From: Petralouisia muris | GTDB lineage: Bacteria > Bacillota > Clostridia > Lachnospirales > Lachnospiraceae | Reading direction: 5' to 3' | DNA length: 48,495 nt | Assembly: GCF_004793545.1 (NCBI RefSeq) | Contig: NZ_SRYA01000037.1 | Span: forward strand, 1 to 48,495 | Shown: positions 24,044 to 32,514 of the stretch, piece after piece | Numbering within the stretch: the stretch's first letter is position 1 | How the letters are laid out: each line of letters opens with the position of its first letter | Translations under genes and position numbers: made by a program | Notes under the pieces: model-generated | Told to the model about the DNA's origin: nothing | The model's database searches: none | The model's input: only the letters and a program-made list of their open reading frames with translations

Positions 24044-24167
24044 TCTTTCTAAATACCGTTTTGTGTGTTGTATTAAGTTGTCAAGGTACTGTTTGGAATT
24101 GTGTTGCTATCCCGACTGCCCTTGTTTGGGCAGTTTCGCCGGCTCTCTCCGTTGCTCTTCAGGGGAT

Positions 24168-24359
24168 TTATTTTGTATAAATATCAATTTTCTTTTTCAG
24201 TTCTGAAAGTGTTGTTGCTGCATCAAATAAAGAGTTGTCCTCATCATCCGCATAAGCGGTATATACTATAGTATCTTTTTTGATTGTTCCATCCGCTTTT
24301 TCTTCATAAGATTTTTCAATTTCAAATCCCTTGTATGGTTTTAACAATTTAACGGTCAT
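24168..24359 (-). CDS. Small hypothetical protein, 63 residues
   Basis: A beta-rich small protein (MTVKLLKPYKGFEIEKSYEE) with an acidic helical C-terminus (TLSELKKKIDIYTK). AAAGGCAGG precedes the ATG. Unknown family. It lies between a terminator and the palindrome array, transcribed leftwards. Confidence 0.5.
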   Translation of the reverse strand: MTVKLLKPYKGFEIEKSYEEKADGTIKKDTIVYTAYADDEDNSLFDAATTLSELKKKIDIYTK

Positions 24360-24411
24360 ATTGTGTACCTGCCTTTCGTTGTTGCTCTGTTTGATTTGTT
24401 GAGTTTATTAT

Positions 24412-24544
24412 ATAACACGATATCGTGTTATTCAAGACGTAATTTTTACTAATTTTATACCGATATCGTTTTATATTTTTGTGCAAATTTTAACACGATA
24501 TCGGTATTATTGACAAAAAAGTGTTTATATGATATCGTGTTATA
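24412..24544. repeat. Palindrome array upstream of the ribbon-helix-helix gene
   Basis: Four copies of a GATATC-centred palindrome: a perfect 20-base ATAACACGATATCGTGTTAT (24412-24431) and three less perfect copies at 24457-24474, 24490-24510 and 24527-24544. The last overlaps the expected -10 region downstream of TTGACA (24510-24515). Together with the three copies downstream of the gene they form a symmetric array. Confidence 0.7.
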
Positions 24545-24587
24545 TAGAAATAAAACTATAACAAATCATAAAAAATGAGGTATATAT

Positions 24588-24773
24588 ATGGAAGAAAAAA
24601 AGAAAGCATCTGCCGCTCATATTAGAGCAACTACAAAATGGGAAAAAGAAAACTATGATAAAGTTTTAGTAAGATTTCCTAAAGGAACCAAAGAGCAAAT
24701 AACAAGTTCTGGTGCAAAAAGTGTAAATGGCTTTATTGTTGAAGCTGTAAAAGAAAAGTTAAATAATAAATAG
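24588..24773 (+). CDS. Ribbon-helix-helix (Arc-type) protein flanked by operators
   Basis: A 61-residue protein whose C-terminal part (KVLVRFPKGTKEQITSSGAK then SVNGFIVEAVKEKL) fits an Arc/CopG-type ribbon-helix-helix: a short strand contacting the DNA major groove, then two helices. The N-terminal 20 residues are basic and probably flexible. The gene lies between groups of four and three GATATC palindromes, so the product very likely binds them. Such proteins work as repressors of copy control or as partition proteins (ParG type). A ParA partner is not seen nearby. Confidence 0.7.
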   Translation: MEEKKKASAAHIRATTKWEKENYDKVLVRFPKGTKEQITSSGAKSVNGFIVEAVKEKLNNK

Positions 24774-24796
24774 AAATATATTATAAAATCTTAAAA

Positions 24797-24900
24797 ATAA
24801 CACGGTATCGTTATGTATATTATTACTAATATTCAATATACGATATCGTGTTATTTTTGTTAACTTTTCCGGTATTGTGTTTAACACGATATCGTGTTAA
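24797..24900. repeat. Palindrome array downstream of the ribbon-helix-helix gene
   Basis: Three further copies of the palindrome: AACACGGTATCGTTATG (24797-24815), ATACGATATCGTGTTAT (24838-24854) and TTAACACGATATCGTGTTAA (24881-24900), with a degenerate half copy near 24869. They mirror the upstream group. Confidence 0.7.
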
Positions 24901-24951
24901 TATTATCATATCAAATAAATCAAGCACAAAGCACCTTGACAATTCAATAGA

Positions 24952-24984
24952 CTTTACACTCTCTGATAAATCCGTTATAATGAT
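24952..24984 (+). promoter_or_regulatory. Promoter for the small gene and J-domain gene
   Basis: TTTACA and TATAAT are separated by 17 bases, about 60 bases before the start of the small gene at 25041. The element lies partly in the left inverted-repeat arm. Confidence 0.5.
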
Positions 24985-25040
24985 TGTAGCTTACAAACTG
25001 CATCAATCAAAAAGGCGGTGATGATATGGAGGTAATGGAA

Positions 25041-25223
25041 ATGACTGAAAAGGAACAAATACAAAAGAATGTTGAAGAGTTTTCAAGGCTACAAGATTAT
25101 ATGGTAGATTCAGATAAAGAATCTACTGCATACAAAAAAATGAAAAAACGCTATATTGAATTAAAAGTTATACTTACCACTTTTGGTGTTAATCTCACCG
25201 AGTTAGATTATATCAAAGAATAG
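25041..25223 (+). CDS. Small helical protein
   Basis: A 60-residue helical protein (EEFSRLQDYMVDSDKESTAY, then YIELKVILTTFGVNLTELDY). The start at 25041 has GGAGG 8 bases upstream; an earlier ATG at 25026 is also in frame. No family recognised. It is enclosed by an inverted repeat. Confidence 0.5.
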   Translation: MTEKEQIQKNVEEFSRLQDYMVDSDKESTAYKKMKKRYIELKVILTTFGVNLTELDYIKE

Positions 25224-25258
25224 CAGCATAACAAACAACAGAATAACCACACCAAACA

Positions 25259-25302
25259 GAGTGTAAAGCCTATTGAATTGCCAAAGGCTTTGCACTTTTT
25301 TG
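25259..25302 (+). terminator. Terminator-like hairpin before the J-domain gene
   Basis: AGTGTAAAGCC (25259 on) pairs with GGCTTTGCACT and is followed by TTTTTT. The left arm is also part of the inverted repeat that flanks the small gene. It may attenuate transcription into the J-domain gene, which starts 20 bases further on. Confidence 0.6.
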
Positions 25303-25319
25303 TTTAGGAGGATATGAGC

Positions 25320-25853
25320 ATGGCATATTTCAATAATATCAATACACTGGAACAATTAAGGAAGCAATATCGTGACTTACTCAAGATTCACCACCCGGAT
25401 AATGGCGGCAACGTATCAGACATGCAGGAAATCAATGCAGAATATGATAAGCTGTTTAAATTATTAAAGGATAGACATGAAAACAAGTCAGCGGACAGAA
25501 CGGCAGACAGCAAAGAGAACAACGCAAAGACAGACTTTAATAATATGAAGTATGACTTTTCAGAGGATGCAAAGTTAAGGGAAGTATTGCAGCAGATCAT
25601 TACTTTTGAAGGTATCAACATTGAGATTGTAGGCTGTTGGATATGGATTGACGGCAACACATACCTACATAAGGACACATTAAAGAAAATCGGCTTTAAA
25701 TGGGCTAGAGAGAAAAAGAAATGGTATTTTCACACAGAAGCATTTAGAAAGCGTAGCCATAAAAAATTAAGTATGGAGGATATACGGAACTACTACGGCA
25801 GCACAGAAATTGAGACGGACGGAACAAAGAGACTGAAACAAGCGTTTGCGTAA
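25320..25853 (+). CDS. J-domain protein with C-terminal unknown domain
   Basis: The first 50 residues form a J domain, YFNNINTLEQLRKQYRDLLK, HHPDNGG and MQEINAEYDKL, with the HPD motif needed to stimulate Hsp70. A charged linker follows, then a C-terminal part that begins YDFSEDAKLREVLQQIIT and ends in a compact WIWIDGNTYLHK / KWYFHTEAFRKRSHKKL segment of unknown fold. Proteins of this design are frequent on clostridial plasmids and conjugative elements, perhaps assisting replication or transfer proteins via DnaK. AGGAGG is 8 bases before the ATG. Confidence 0.8.
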   Translation: MAYFNNINTLEQLRKQYRDLLKIHHPDNGGNVSDMQEINAEYDKLFKLLKDRHENKSADRTADSKENNAKTDFNNMKYDFSEDAKLREVLQQIITFEGINIEIVGCWIWIDGNTYLHKDTLKKIGFKWAREKKKWYFHTEAFRKRSHKKLSMEDIRNYYGSTEIETDGTKRLKQAFA

Positions 25854-25928
25854 CCACAAGTAAAAAATGGGTGTAACCAAATGGAACGGCTGCACCCTGG
25901 CATATAAAAGAAAGGACGGTATAAGGAT

Positions 25929-26114
25929 ATGAAAGATACATATAAGTCAAACACGATTCAGGATCAGTTTGCGGAAATGGTAGCAGATGAATATTACAAA
26001 GTCAGATTAAAGGGTGAGAACGGAAACGCTATCAATCTGGACTGGTATGCTTTAAGACTTTTACAGTCTTACTATGACGGAACCATAACAGAAAAACAAA
26101 TTGAAAATTTATAG
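25929..26114 (+). CDS. Small hypothetical protein
   Basis: A 61-residue helical protein (IQDQFAEMVADEYYKVRLKG, then YALRLLQSYYDGTITEKQIE). AAAGGACGG lies upstream of the ATG. It follows the J-domain gene by 75 bases and is probably in its operon. Unknown family. Confidence 0.55.
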   Translation: MKDTYKSNTIQDQFAEMVADEYYKVRLKGENGNAINLDWYALRLLQSYYDGTITEKQIENL

Positions 26115-26132
26115 AAAGGCGGGGACAGAATT

Positions 26133-26360
26133 ATGAGAATCAACGGCGCAAGACAATTCAGGGGAAATGATGGGAACAGCTATTTCGTACAAAACGCACA
26201 CAAGGCAGACACGCATAAAGGGAAATATATTTTGACCGTCAAAGTAAACGGTGTGTATAAATTATGCTACGATATGTTTTATAAACTGTTGTACTTTGAC
26301 ACGATCAAGGATGCACAAAGGGAAGTGTTGTACAGTGCGGATTTCATTAGAACCATGTGA
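26133..26360 (+). CDS. Small hypothetical protein, 75 residues
   Basis: A beta-rich, basic protein (ARQFRGNDGNSYFVQNAHK, then GKYILTVKVNGVYKLCYDM). AAAGGCGGGG precedes the ATG. It follows the previous small gene by 18 bases. Unknown function; last gene of this rightward run. Confidence 0.55.
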   Translation: MRINGARQFRGNDGNSYFVQNAHKADTHKGKYILTVKVNGVYKLCYDMFYKLLYFDTIKDAQREVLYSADFIRTM

Positions 26361-26926
26361 GAATAATGCAGAAAAGATGAATGAAGGATGCAGGAATGCG
26401 GATTGAAATTATTCAGCTTCTATGGGCTTCATCTGGAATAAATCTGGATGCAGTAAGAAACATACCTGGAATATGGCAATAGATTGGGACTATGGGCTTC
26501 ATGCTTTCATAGTCTTTTCTTTCTGGTTTTCGCTTCTTTCTTTTGGTGTATTTAATGGCTCTGTGTGCGTTTCTAAGGGGCAAATTCGGGCTTTAATGGT
26601 TTGGGTGTAACCTTATAGGGTTTTGGTGGAAAGTGGCTGTTTGGGTGGATTATTGCGTTGTGTGATGTGGTTTATGCAGCAGTTTGGAGGGAAGTGGGTG
26701 CAGTGGTACTAGGGCGGGTTTACATTTTATTTTTCTGACTTTAACGCGGGAAAGGGGTTATCTATTGCTCTCACACATTTTGAATCAAAATTCATACTTC
26801 CGAACTAAATAGATTTTATAACCTCACTTATTTCAACATCAACAGAATAATAATAAATTCAAAATAAAAGTAGAAGTAATAAGTGTAACAAGACATTTAC
26901 TATTTCAAAATTATGGAGGATTTATA
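26361..26926. other. Intergenic region with terminator
   Basis: About 570 bases without a convincing gene. It contains a strong terminator-like hairpin (GACTATG with CATAGTC at 26487-26515, then TTTTCTTT) and, near 26867, AAAAGTAGAAGTAATA shared with 12294. The 62-codon frame at 26422 overlaps the hairpin and is rejected. Confidence 0.5.
26487..26523 (+). terminator. Terminator after the J-domain operon
   Basis: GACTATG, a 13-base loop, CATAGTC and a T-rich tail. It is the right length and position to end the rightward run. Confidence 0.65.
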
Positions 26927-27943
26927 TTGAGAAAATTTTTAGACACATCAAGCTTGGTAACATATCAATCAGGAAAATATCAAGGAAAATATGATTGGAG
27001 TAACAATATTGGGAAAAAATTATATTTTGAATATGATGATATTTCTGGATATATTGAAATATTAGATTATGCAAAAGCAAAACCCCAAGGACATATAACG
27101 CTTAAATACAAAAATAATATTATGATTACCACTACATCTAATTTGATTCATTTGCAGATTCCAACGCTTTTTAATAAAGAAAAACTATCCAAACACTATA
27201 AATACAATGTCGGTGATATAATTAATAAATATAATAATTCACTAAAAATATTAGAGCAAACAAGAATTAAATATAACAACGCATCCAATCGCGGATATAG
27301 AGTAGAATGTTTAGATTGTAATTATATATACGAAACAACCGAACAAAGATTTTCTACCTGTCCTATTTGTGGTAAAAGGTCAAGTTATTCAGAACGATAT
27401 ATATATTCAATTTTTAAACAAACAAAAATTAACTTTATTCCACAATATGAATTTGAATGGTTACATAATAGATTTTATAATACTTATCTTCCTGATTATA
27501 ATGCTATTGTTGAAATTCATGGCGAACAACATTATAAACCTATAAAACTAAATAGACAACAAACACCAGAGGATACCTATAAAATTACGAAAATATCAGA
27601 TCAAATTAAATATGATGCTGCCATCAAAAACGGTGTATCTTATTACATTATTAATGCAACAGATCCAAAGCAATTGTTCCAAACGGCTAAAAATGTTTTA
27701 ACCTTTATAAATTTCACAAATGTTTCAGAGACAGAATGTGAAAAATTTGCAAACTATAAAAGTATACTAAAAGAATGTGAATTATGGAACCAAGGATGTA
27801 ATATAGAAGAAATACAAATAAAATTACAGGAACCAATGCAATCCATACAGGCAAAATTACGTCTTGGCAATAAATTTAATATGTGCAACTATAACAAAAA
27901 CCTAAATATGCATTTTCATAAAATTATAAATCCTAACAGATGA
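26927..27943 (+). CDS. Zinc-ribbon nuclease, PD-(D/E)XK-like, TTG start
   Basis: A 338-residue protein. Residues about 120-155 form a zinc ribbon: CLDCNYIYETTEQRFSTCP and ICGKRS. Directly after it comes a PD-(D/E)XK-like core: SERYIYSIFKQTKINFIPQY then LPDYNAIVEIHGEQHYKPI, where the Asp and Glu of PD-x-EIHG and the following Gln/His fit a catalytic pattern known from homing and repair (VSR/DUF559-like) nucleases. The C-terminus (ELWNQGCNIEEIQIKLQ) looks like a helix-turn-helix. Translation probably begins at TTG 26927, 7 bases after GGAGG. It is very A/T-rich. It could be a free-standing homing endonuclease. Confidence 0.65.
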   Translation: MRKFLDTSSLVTYQSGKYQGKYDWSNNIGKKLYFEYDDISGYIEILDYAKAKPQGHITLKYKNNIMITTTSNLIHLQIPTLFNKEKLSKHYKYNVGDIINKYNNSLKILEQTRIKYNNASNRGYRVECLDCNYIYETTEQRFSTCPICGKRSSYSERYIYSIFKQTKINFIPQYEFEWLHNRFYNTYLPDYNAIVEIHGEQHYKPIKLNRQQTPEDTYKITKISDQIKYDAAIKNGVSYYIINATDPKQLFQTAKNVLTFINFTNVSETECEKFANYKSILKECELWNQGCNIEEIQIKLQEPMQSIQAKLRLGNKFNMCNYNKNLNMHFHKIINPNR

Positions 27944-27961
27944 TTTTAAATAAAAAATATT

Positions 27962-27987
27962 AAGGTGCGTTGAATTTGACGCACCTC
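27962..27987 (-). terminator. Hairpin AGGTGCGT/ACGCACCT between nuclease gene and repeats
   Basis: A perfect 8-base stem (27963-27970 and 27979-27986). The T-rich tail is on the leftward side (TTAATATTTTTTATTT), so it probably terminates transcription coming from the repeat region and the NACHT operon. The rightward side has no T run. Confidence 0.55.
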
Positions 27988-28019
27988 TAAAATTGCATTA
28001 TATTAAATACTACCCAAAC

Positions 28020-28770
28020 AGCAGAGAGGGGGTATGTAAAAATCTGAAAATATAAAGTCCCCTATATACGGTATGCCCTCTGTAAAATATAGTCTCTTAA
28101 ATATCATCCGTAATTAAAGATACACATTAGATTTACAGAATAAACCATTATTGCCTTACCAACTTATCACCTATAGACATTTCATCTAAAAATCAAAGAT
28201 ACACCATTGGCTATACCGCAAAAATAATATTCCATATAGATATGGGGGAGGGGTAGTTTTCAATTCTTGTATATAATTCGCTATATATAGGGGTATACCT
28301 TATATAAAATATGCCCTTATTTTGCCAGTAATTAAACGTACATCTTAGAATTTCAAACACAACTTTATCTACCCTACCAATTTACTGCTAACAGCCATTC
28401 CATTCGAAAATCTAATATACACCATTGAATACAGAGTTATAATGGCATTTCCCTATGAAAGGATGCTTCCTAGGGTAAGGGGTAGGTATCAATCCAAAAA
28501 TCCGAAATTCCATATATCCCCTATACCCATATAAAATTTGATGTATCTTTTGTTTCTATTATGAATTTTACGGCTATTATCATGTAAAATACTTTTACCC
28601 TGACAATTTACCACATGATTGATTCTGATTAGGATTTGGATTATTTTTTGATAAACCAGTGTAATAATACATGATGAAAGGTAGCTTATATTATGGTAAG
28701 ATTAGTGTGGTATATGGGGGTAGGTTTCAATTCTGTAGATTTAGGCATCTACCATATGGGACATAGCTTT
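28020..28770. repeat. Diverged tandem repeats of about 230 bases
   Basis: At least three, perhaps four, units start at about 28027, 28247, 28478 and 28717 with a G-rich box (GGGGTAGGTTTCAAT-type), followed by A/T-rich sequence with conserved blocks such as ACC-ACCAA-TTAC and ATACACCATTG. Unit lengths are about 220-240 bases. No protein frame runs through them. They lie downstream of the NACHT gene in its own direction, and next to a nuclease gene. Confidence 0.6.
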
Positions 28771-28803
28771 TTAAAAATCGGAAAAATATAACCTCTAAAA
28801 TAA

Positions 28804-30741
28804 TTAACTTTCATCAGAAAATAATTCGTTTCTATATACTTTCTTTCGTTCTCCCTGTTCTTCTACTATAATATATGTAAATTTGCTTTCTTTTAATTGT
28901 GGAAGTATTTTTTTTATATCATTTTTATACCAAATAGAACCGTCTATATTTGCCCCTTCTAAGTTTGCATCTTCTAAATCTGCTCCTCTTACATCTACAC
29001 TAATTAAATTTGCCTCTCTTAAATCTGCATACTTTAAGTCTGCTCCTACTAATTTTGCTTCTGTTAAACTTATTCTTATAAAATTTGCCCCTTTTTTATT
29101 CATTTCCACTAAATTTGATTTTATTATATCTTCCTCTATTGTTATTTTGCTTCCTTTGTTTCCTCTTAAATCTGCCCCATTTAAATTCAATCCATCCACA
29201 TTGATTTTATTTATATAATAAATCAATTCATCTAAACTTAAAATGCAAGATTCCCAACAATGTATAACTTCTAACATATTTTTAAATATGCTCATTTCAC
29301 ATTTAAGTATATTCTTACATTTTTCTTTCATATAATATGTCATTCCATTTTCTAACATTTTTTTAAATGCTATATATATTACATCATATTTTCTGTTTAA
29401 TCTACTACACCTTATTCTATATTTTAAAAATTCAAGTATTTCAGGCGTTAGTGGATTGCTCTTTAGCAAACTTCCAAAAACTCCCGCTAACTCAATTCCT
29501 ATGTTTTCATCTTCATTTAAAATATCAGCAATTGAGTTATAAATATACTCAGACACAAAATATTCATATAAAGATTTATGTATAAACTCTATAGTAGTCG
29601 ATGTGTTTTCAAATAGATATTTAATTGGAAATTCTAAAACACTTACCAAATTTCCTTCATATGCTAATTCTGGTATTTTATACTCGGATTTTGATAAAGA
29701 TAAATCATTTTTTTCAAACATTTTAAATGCCACATCCTGCAAAAATGCCAAATATTTTTTTATATTTTCACCATTCCTCATAATATGTGCACCTTTACTA
29801 TATGCAACACCATCATGAGAAAATCTGTCAAAAATCCCTCCTTTCTTCGCAAATATATGAGTATATAACTCTGGTTTAGTTGCCTTCTGAGCAATATCTA
29901 TACTACTCATAATTGCCATATATAAAATTACTGGTATTCCTAAAACATCCAAATTTTCCTCTATTTTTTCACTTAAATCAATACTAATTCCTGCTACTTT
30001 TTTACAAAACAACTCTATTTTATCTACATCAAAAGCTTTAATCTCAAGGCTATTTTGAAAACCATCTGTAACGATATAATTTGGTCTGGATGTTATTATG
30101 CATTTCATATTCTCATAATCTAATAAATTATGTAAAAGATCATCCAATAATTTTTCTCTGATATACAAAGATTTCATTTCATCAAATCCATCTAAAATCA
30201 ACACCCTATTTTCTAAATCTTCTTTTTTACATGCCAATGTTTTACAAATTGCTTTTAATATTCCCTTATCCAAAATATCAGATTCCCAATCACGGAACCT
30301 TAATATTATAACATTATTATCCATTTTATATTTATTAGCCAACCAAGATGCTATTGTCGTTTTTCCCATCCCTGGCACACCAATAATTAACATAGTTGAA
30401 GTTTCATTATAATTAATAAATTTTTCTATTGTCTGTTCCAACGTATTATTAATAAAAATTCCTATTTTTCTTATATAAGCACATATCCTATAATCAGGCA
30501 TAATAAAAGCATCTGCCAAACTTATAGGATTTTCGTCATTATCTTGATGTAGAAATAATCTACTGTTCCAATTTTTAATATAATCCTGTTTCTTATTATT
30601 TTGAAATTTCTCTTCCTTTATGCTACTATTCTCATTACTATTATTTTGAGTGGCATAAACAGTTGCACTACCATCTGCAATAACCACCTGTGCTCCATTA
30701 TGTGCATTAATTTCTACTTTGTTTTCCTTATCCCATCCCAT
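28804..30741 (-). CDS. NACHT-family NTPase with C-terminal pentapeptide repeats
   Basis: A 645-residue STAND-type protein. Residues 11-34 hold a short motif (NGAQVVIADGSATVYATQNN) that reappears in the small gene upstream. Walker A is GVPGMGKTT (121-129), Walker B LILDGFDEM (181-189), and the next strand ends in CIITSRPNY, all NACHT-like. The middle is helical. The C-terminus (about 560-625) has pentapeptide repeats: LNGADLRGN, then LVGADLKYADLREANL and VRGADLEDANLEGANI. NACHT proteins of this design are known antiphage sensors (bNACHT), in which the C-terminal region senses a phage signal and oligomerisation activates an effector. No separate effector domain is recognised. AGGGG precedes the ATG at 30741, and the upstream small gene ends 10 bases before it. 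Confidence 0.8.
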   Translation of the reverse strand: MGWDKENKVEINAHNGAQVVIADGSATVYATQNNSNENSSIKEEKFQNNKKQDYIKNWNSRLFLHQDNDENPISLADAFIMPDYRICAYIRKIGIFINNTLEQTIEKFINYNETSTMLIIGVPGMGKTTIASWLANKYKMDNNVIILRFRDWESDILDKGILKAICKTLACKKEDLENRVLILDGFDEMKSLYIREKLLDDLLHNLLDYENMKCIITSRPNYIVTDGFQNSLEIKAFDVDKIELFCKKVAGISIDLSEKIEENLDVLGIPVILYMAIMSSIDIAQKATKPELYTHIFAKKGGIFDRFSHDGVAYSKGAHIMRNGENIKKYLAFLQDVAFKMFEKNDLSLSKSEYKIPELAYEGNLVSVLEFPIKYLFENTSTTIEFIHKSLYEYFVSEYIYNSIADILNEDENIGIELAGVFGSLLKSNPLTPEILEFLKYRIRCSRLNRKYDVIYIAFKKMLENGMTYYMKEKCKNILKCEMSIFKNMLEVIHCWESCILSLDELIYYINKINVDGLNLNGADLRGNKGSKITIEEDIIKSNLVEMNKKGANFIRISLTEAKLVGADLKYADLREANLISVDVRGADLEDANLEGANIDGSIWYKNDIKKILPQLKESKFTYIIVEEQGERKKVYRNELFSDES

Positions 30742-30751
30742 ATGTAACCCC

Positions 30752-31087
30752 TCACTTGATAAATGGTGCAATATAATCCACTAATTTCTGTAAATTATCT
30801 GCTAAAGTTGGTATTCCATTCGCAATTGTAAACATTGGAGCAATCAAAGCCAAACAATTTTTCAACCTACTTACTCCGGGTTCTGGCTTTTCTAATTCAT
30901 CTTTCGCCATGTCCACAATATCCCTGATACTGTCTGCATCCTCTTCGTTCAAGTCAGATAAGTTATCCATAATCCCTTTTATAATGCCATCCAATCCATC
31001 TGCACTTATGCCATTATTCTGTGTGGCATTTACTGTTGCACTGTCCTTCGCATTAATGAACTGCCCACCATACATATTAAAAGCCAT
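30752..31087 (-). CDS. Small partner protein sharing the N-terminal motif of the NACHT protein
   Basis: A 111-residue protein. The first 25 residues (GGQFINAKDSATVNATQNN) match the N-terminal motif of the NACHT protein (NGAQVVIADGSATVYATQNN). The middle is acidic and helical (LSDLNEEDADSIRDIVDMAK) and the C-terminus is helical (TLADNLQKLVDYIAPFIK). GGAGA lies a few bases before the ATG at 31087. It is 10 bases upstream of the NACHT gene, so the two are an operon. It could hold the NACHT protein inactive or be its effector or scaffold, with the shared motif as the joining surface; this is inference. No transmembrane segment is clear. Confidence 0.65.
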   Translation of the reverse strand: MAFNMYGGQFINAKDSATVNATQNNGISADGLDGIIKGIMDNLSDLNEEDADSIRDIVDMAKDELEKPEPGVSRLKNCLALIAPMFTIANGIPTLADNLQKLVDYIAPFIK

Positions 31088-31301
31088 GTTTTTATCTCCA
31101 ATCATATTTATTTTCTTTGCATACAAAATATATTTTTAAATATACCAAATACCCTACATGAATAATGTCAAATAATGTCGAAAATTGCTTACTGGTATGT
31201 CTAATATGCCAAAAATTTTTTTCGTGTCCACATTTCTGAAAATCCCCTAAAACCGCAAAAAAATAGGCACACCAGACTTCCACATCCGATATGCCTTGTA
31301 A

Positions 31302-31856
31302 TTATTTCAGAATTGAATTTATTATGCAAAACTTACAATTCTTTTTATTTCTTTCATTTTTTGTTTGGTTATATTCAAAGTCATGGTAATGATCTATGAA
31401 ATATACCCTAAATAAATTTCCTTTAATTACTCCAAATAATCTTATTTCTGATTGTAACCCAATTTGGTATATTGATTCACCACCAATTTCTTGTTCAAAA
31501 TTACTATCTCCTTTCCCTATTTTGCCGAATATATTTTTAATAATATCTATTGCAAATTTTTCATTCTTTGTCTTATGACAATGCTTGTATTCACCACCAT
31601 TAAATATTTTATTTGGTGTTTTTTGAGATAGTTTTTGAACATCAGCCATCATATCTCGAAATTTTTGTATAAATTCTTTCTCACTTTGCAGATAATTGCT
31701 AAATTCACCTTGTTTACAGGAAACAAAATCCCCTTCAAACGAAAAATCTATTACTATATTACAATTATTATATAAATGAGAATCTAATTTTTCTAAATCT
31801 ATAATGTTATTAACCTTCTTACTTGGGCTAATTGTATTTTTTATCTTTTTGCCCAT
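31302..31856 (-). CDS. Putative toxin of a Panacea-type pair
   Basis: A 184-residue protein of unknown fold. The start is basic (MGKKIKNTISPSKKVNNII), then comes an acidic strand-rich segment (NIVIDFSFEGDFVSCKQGEF) and a long C-terminal part ending with CKFCIINSILK. The ATG overlaps the stop of the antitoxin gene as TAATG, a typical translational-coupling arrangement. Toxins next to Panacea antitoxins are diverse, and this one does not match a family I know. Its reading frame is intact although the antitoxin upstream is frameshifted. Confidence 0.55.
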   Translation of the reverse strand: MGKKIKNTISPSKKVNNIIDLEKLDSHLYNNCNIVIDFSFEGDFVSCKQGEFSNYLQSEKEFIQKFRDMMADVQKLSQKTPNKIFNGGEYKHCHKTKNEKFAIDIIKNIFGKIGKGDSNFEQEIGGESIYQIGLQSEIRLFGVIKGNLFRVYFIDHYHDFEYNQTKNERNKKNCKFCIINSILK

Positions 31857-32310
31857 TATAACCTCGCCGAGTAACAATCAAATATTGCTTTATCACTTAT
31901 AAGCTCATGGGATGGTTCATATGTTGATAAACCTTTTCGTGCATTTTTCCATGGACTTTCTTGATGGCAAATACTTTCCAACTCATTTCCAGTAAATCCA
32001 CCATAAACCTCTAAAACCTGGTTTAATACATCTAAATCATCTTCTGAAAACTCTTGCAAACTACCTTCATATAATGGAATGACACCAGAACCATACTTCT
32101 TATACATTGTATACAATTCTGGGTATACAGCGCCATGTACCCATGCTTCAAATTTATTTTCAAAGAATCTCCATTCTATATCTTCTGCACTTTCATTATT
32201 AAAAACAAGATACCAGAATATGCATAATATACCAATTTTTGGAGTTTTTTATTTGTAACGTTTTCTAAGTTGCTTAAAAACCAATTTGCGATATCATACA
32301 CAGTATACAT
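31856..32310 (-). pseudogene. Panacea-type (SocA/DUF4065) antitoxin, frameshifted
   Basis: The start reads MYTVYDIANWFLSNLENVTN, KKLQKLVYYAYS, the standard beginning of the Panacea/DUF4065 domain (also called GepA/SocA). Shortly after, near base 32207, one base is missing and the frame shifts: the next frame reads YLVFNNESAEDIEWRFFENK, FEAWVHGAVYPEL, then YKKYGSGVIPLYEGSLQEFS and continues to the stop. The whole is 455 bases, 2 more than a multiple of 3, as expected for one lost base. A sequencing error or a programmed frameshift is possible. The start at 32310 has GAGGGG upstream. Confidence 0.8.
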
Positions 32311-32514
32311 ACTATCCCCTCTTTCATTAGTGCTTATCAATTGTATATTTTCATTCATATTATACCACCACACCTAATCATTTTCAATTAGGGACATGTA
32401 AAATGCAGAAACTTTCTTTGTTTTTCTGTGTCTTCTCTTACCTTATAAACATGTCCCAAGCCCAAAAAATCAATCATTTTTACATATTATGCTGCATTGT
32501 CATACATTTATCCA

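Larger units (their letters stand above)
24923..25300. repeat. Inverted repeat flanking a small gene
   Basis: The left arm (24923-24960) and right arm (25259-25296) are inverted copies over about 38 bases, most conserved as GACAATTCAATAGACTTTACA on the left and the matching TGTAAAGCCTATTGAATTG on the right. They enclose the small gene at 25041-25223. The right arm also contributes to a terminator hairpin. Confidence 0.6.

Noticed and set aside
26422-26610. 62-codon rightward frame
   Set aside because: It overlaps the terminator at 26487-26523 and has no binding site.
28020-28770. CRISPR array
   Set aside because: Units are about 230 bases and diverged, not short identical repeats with spacers.
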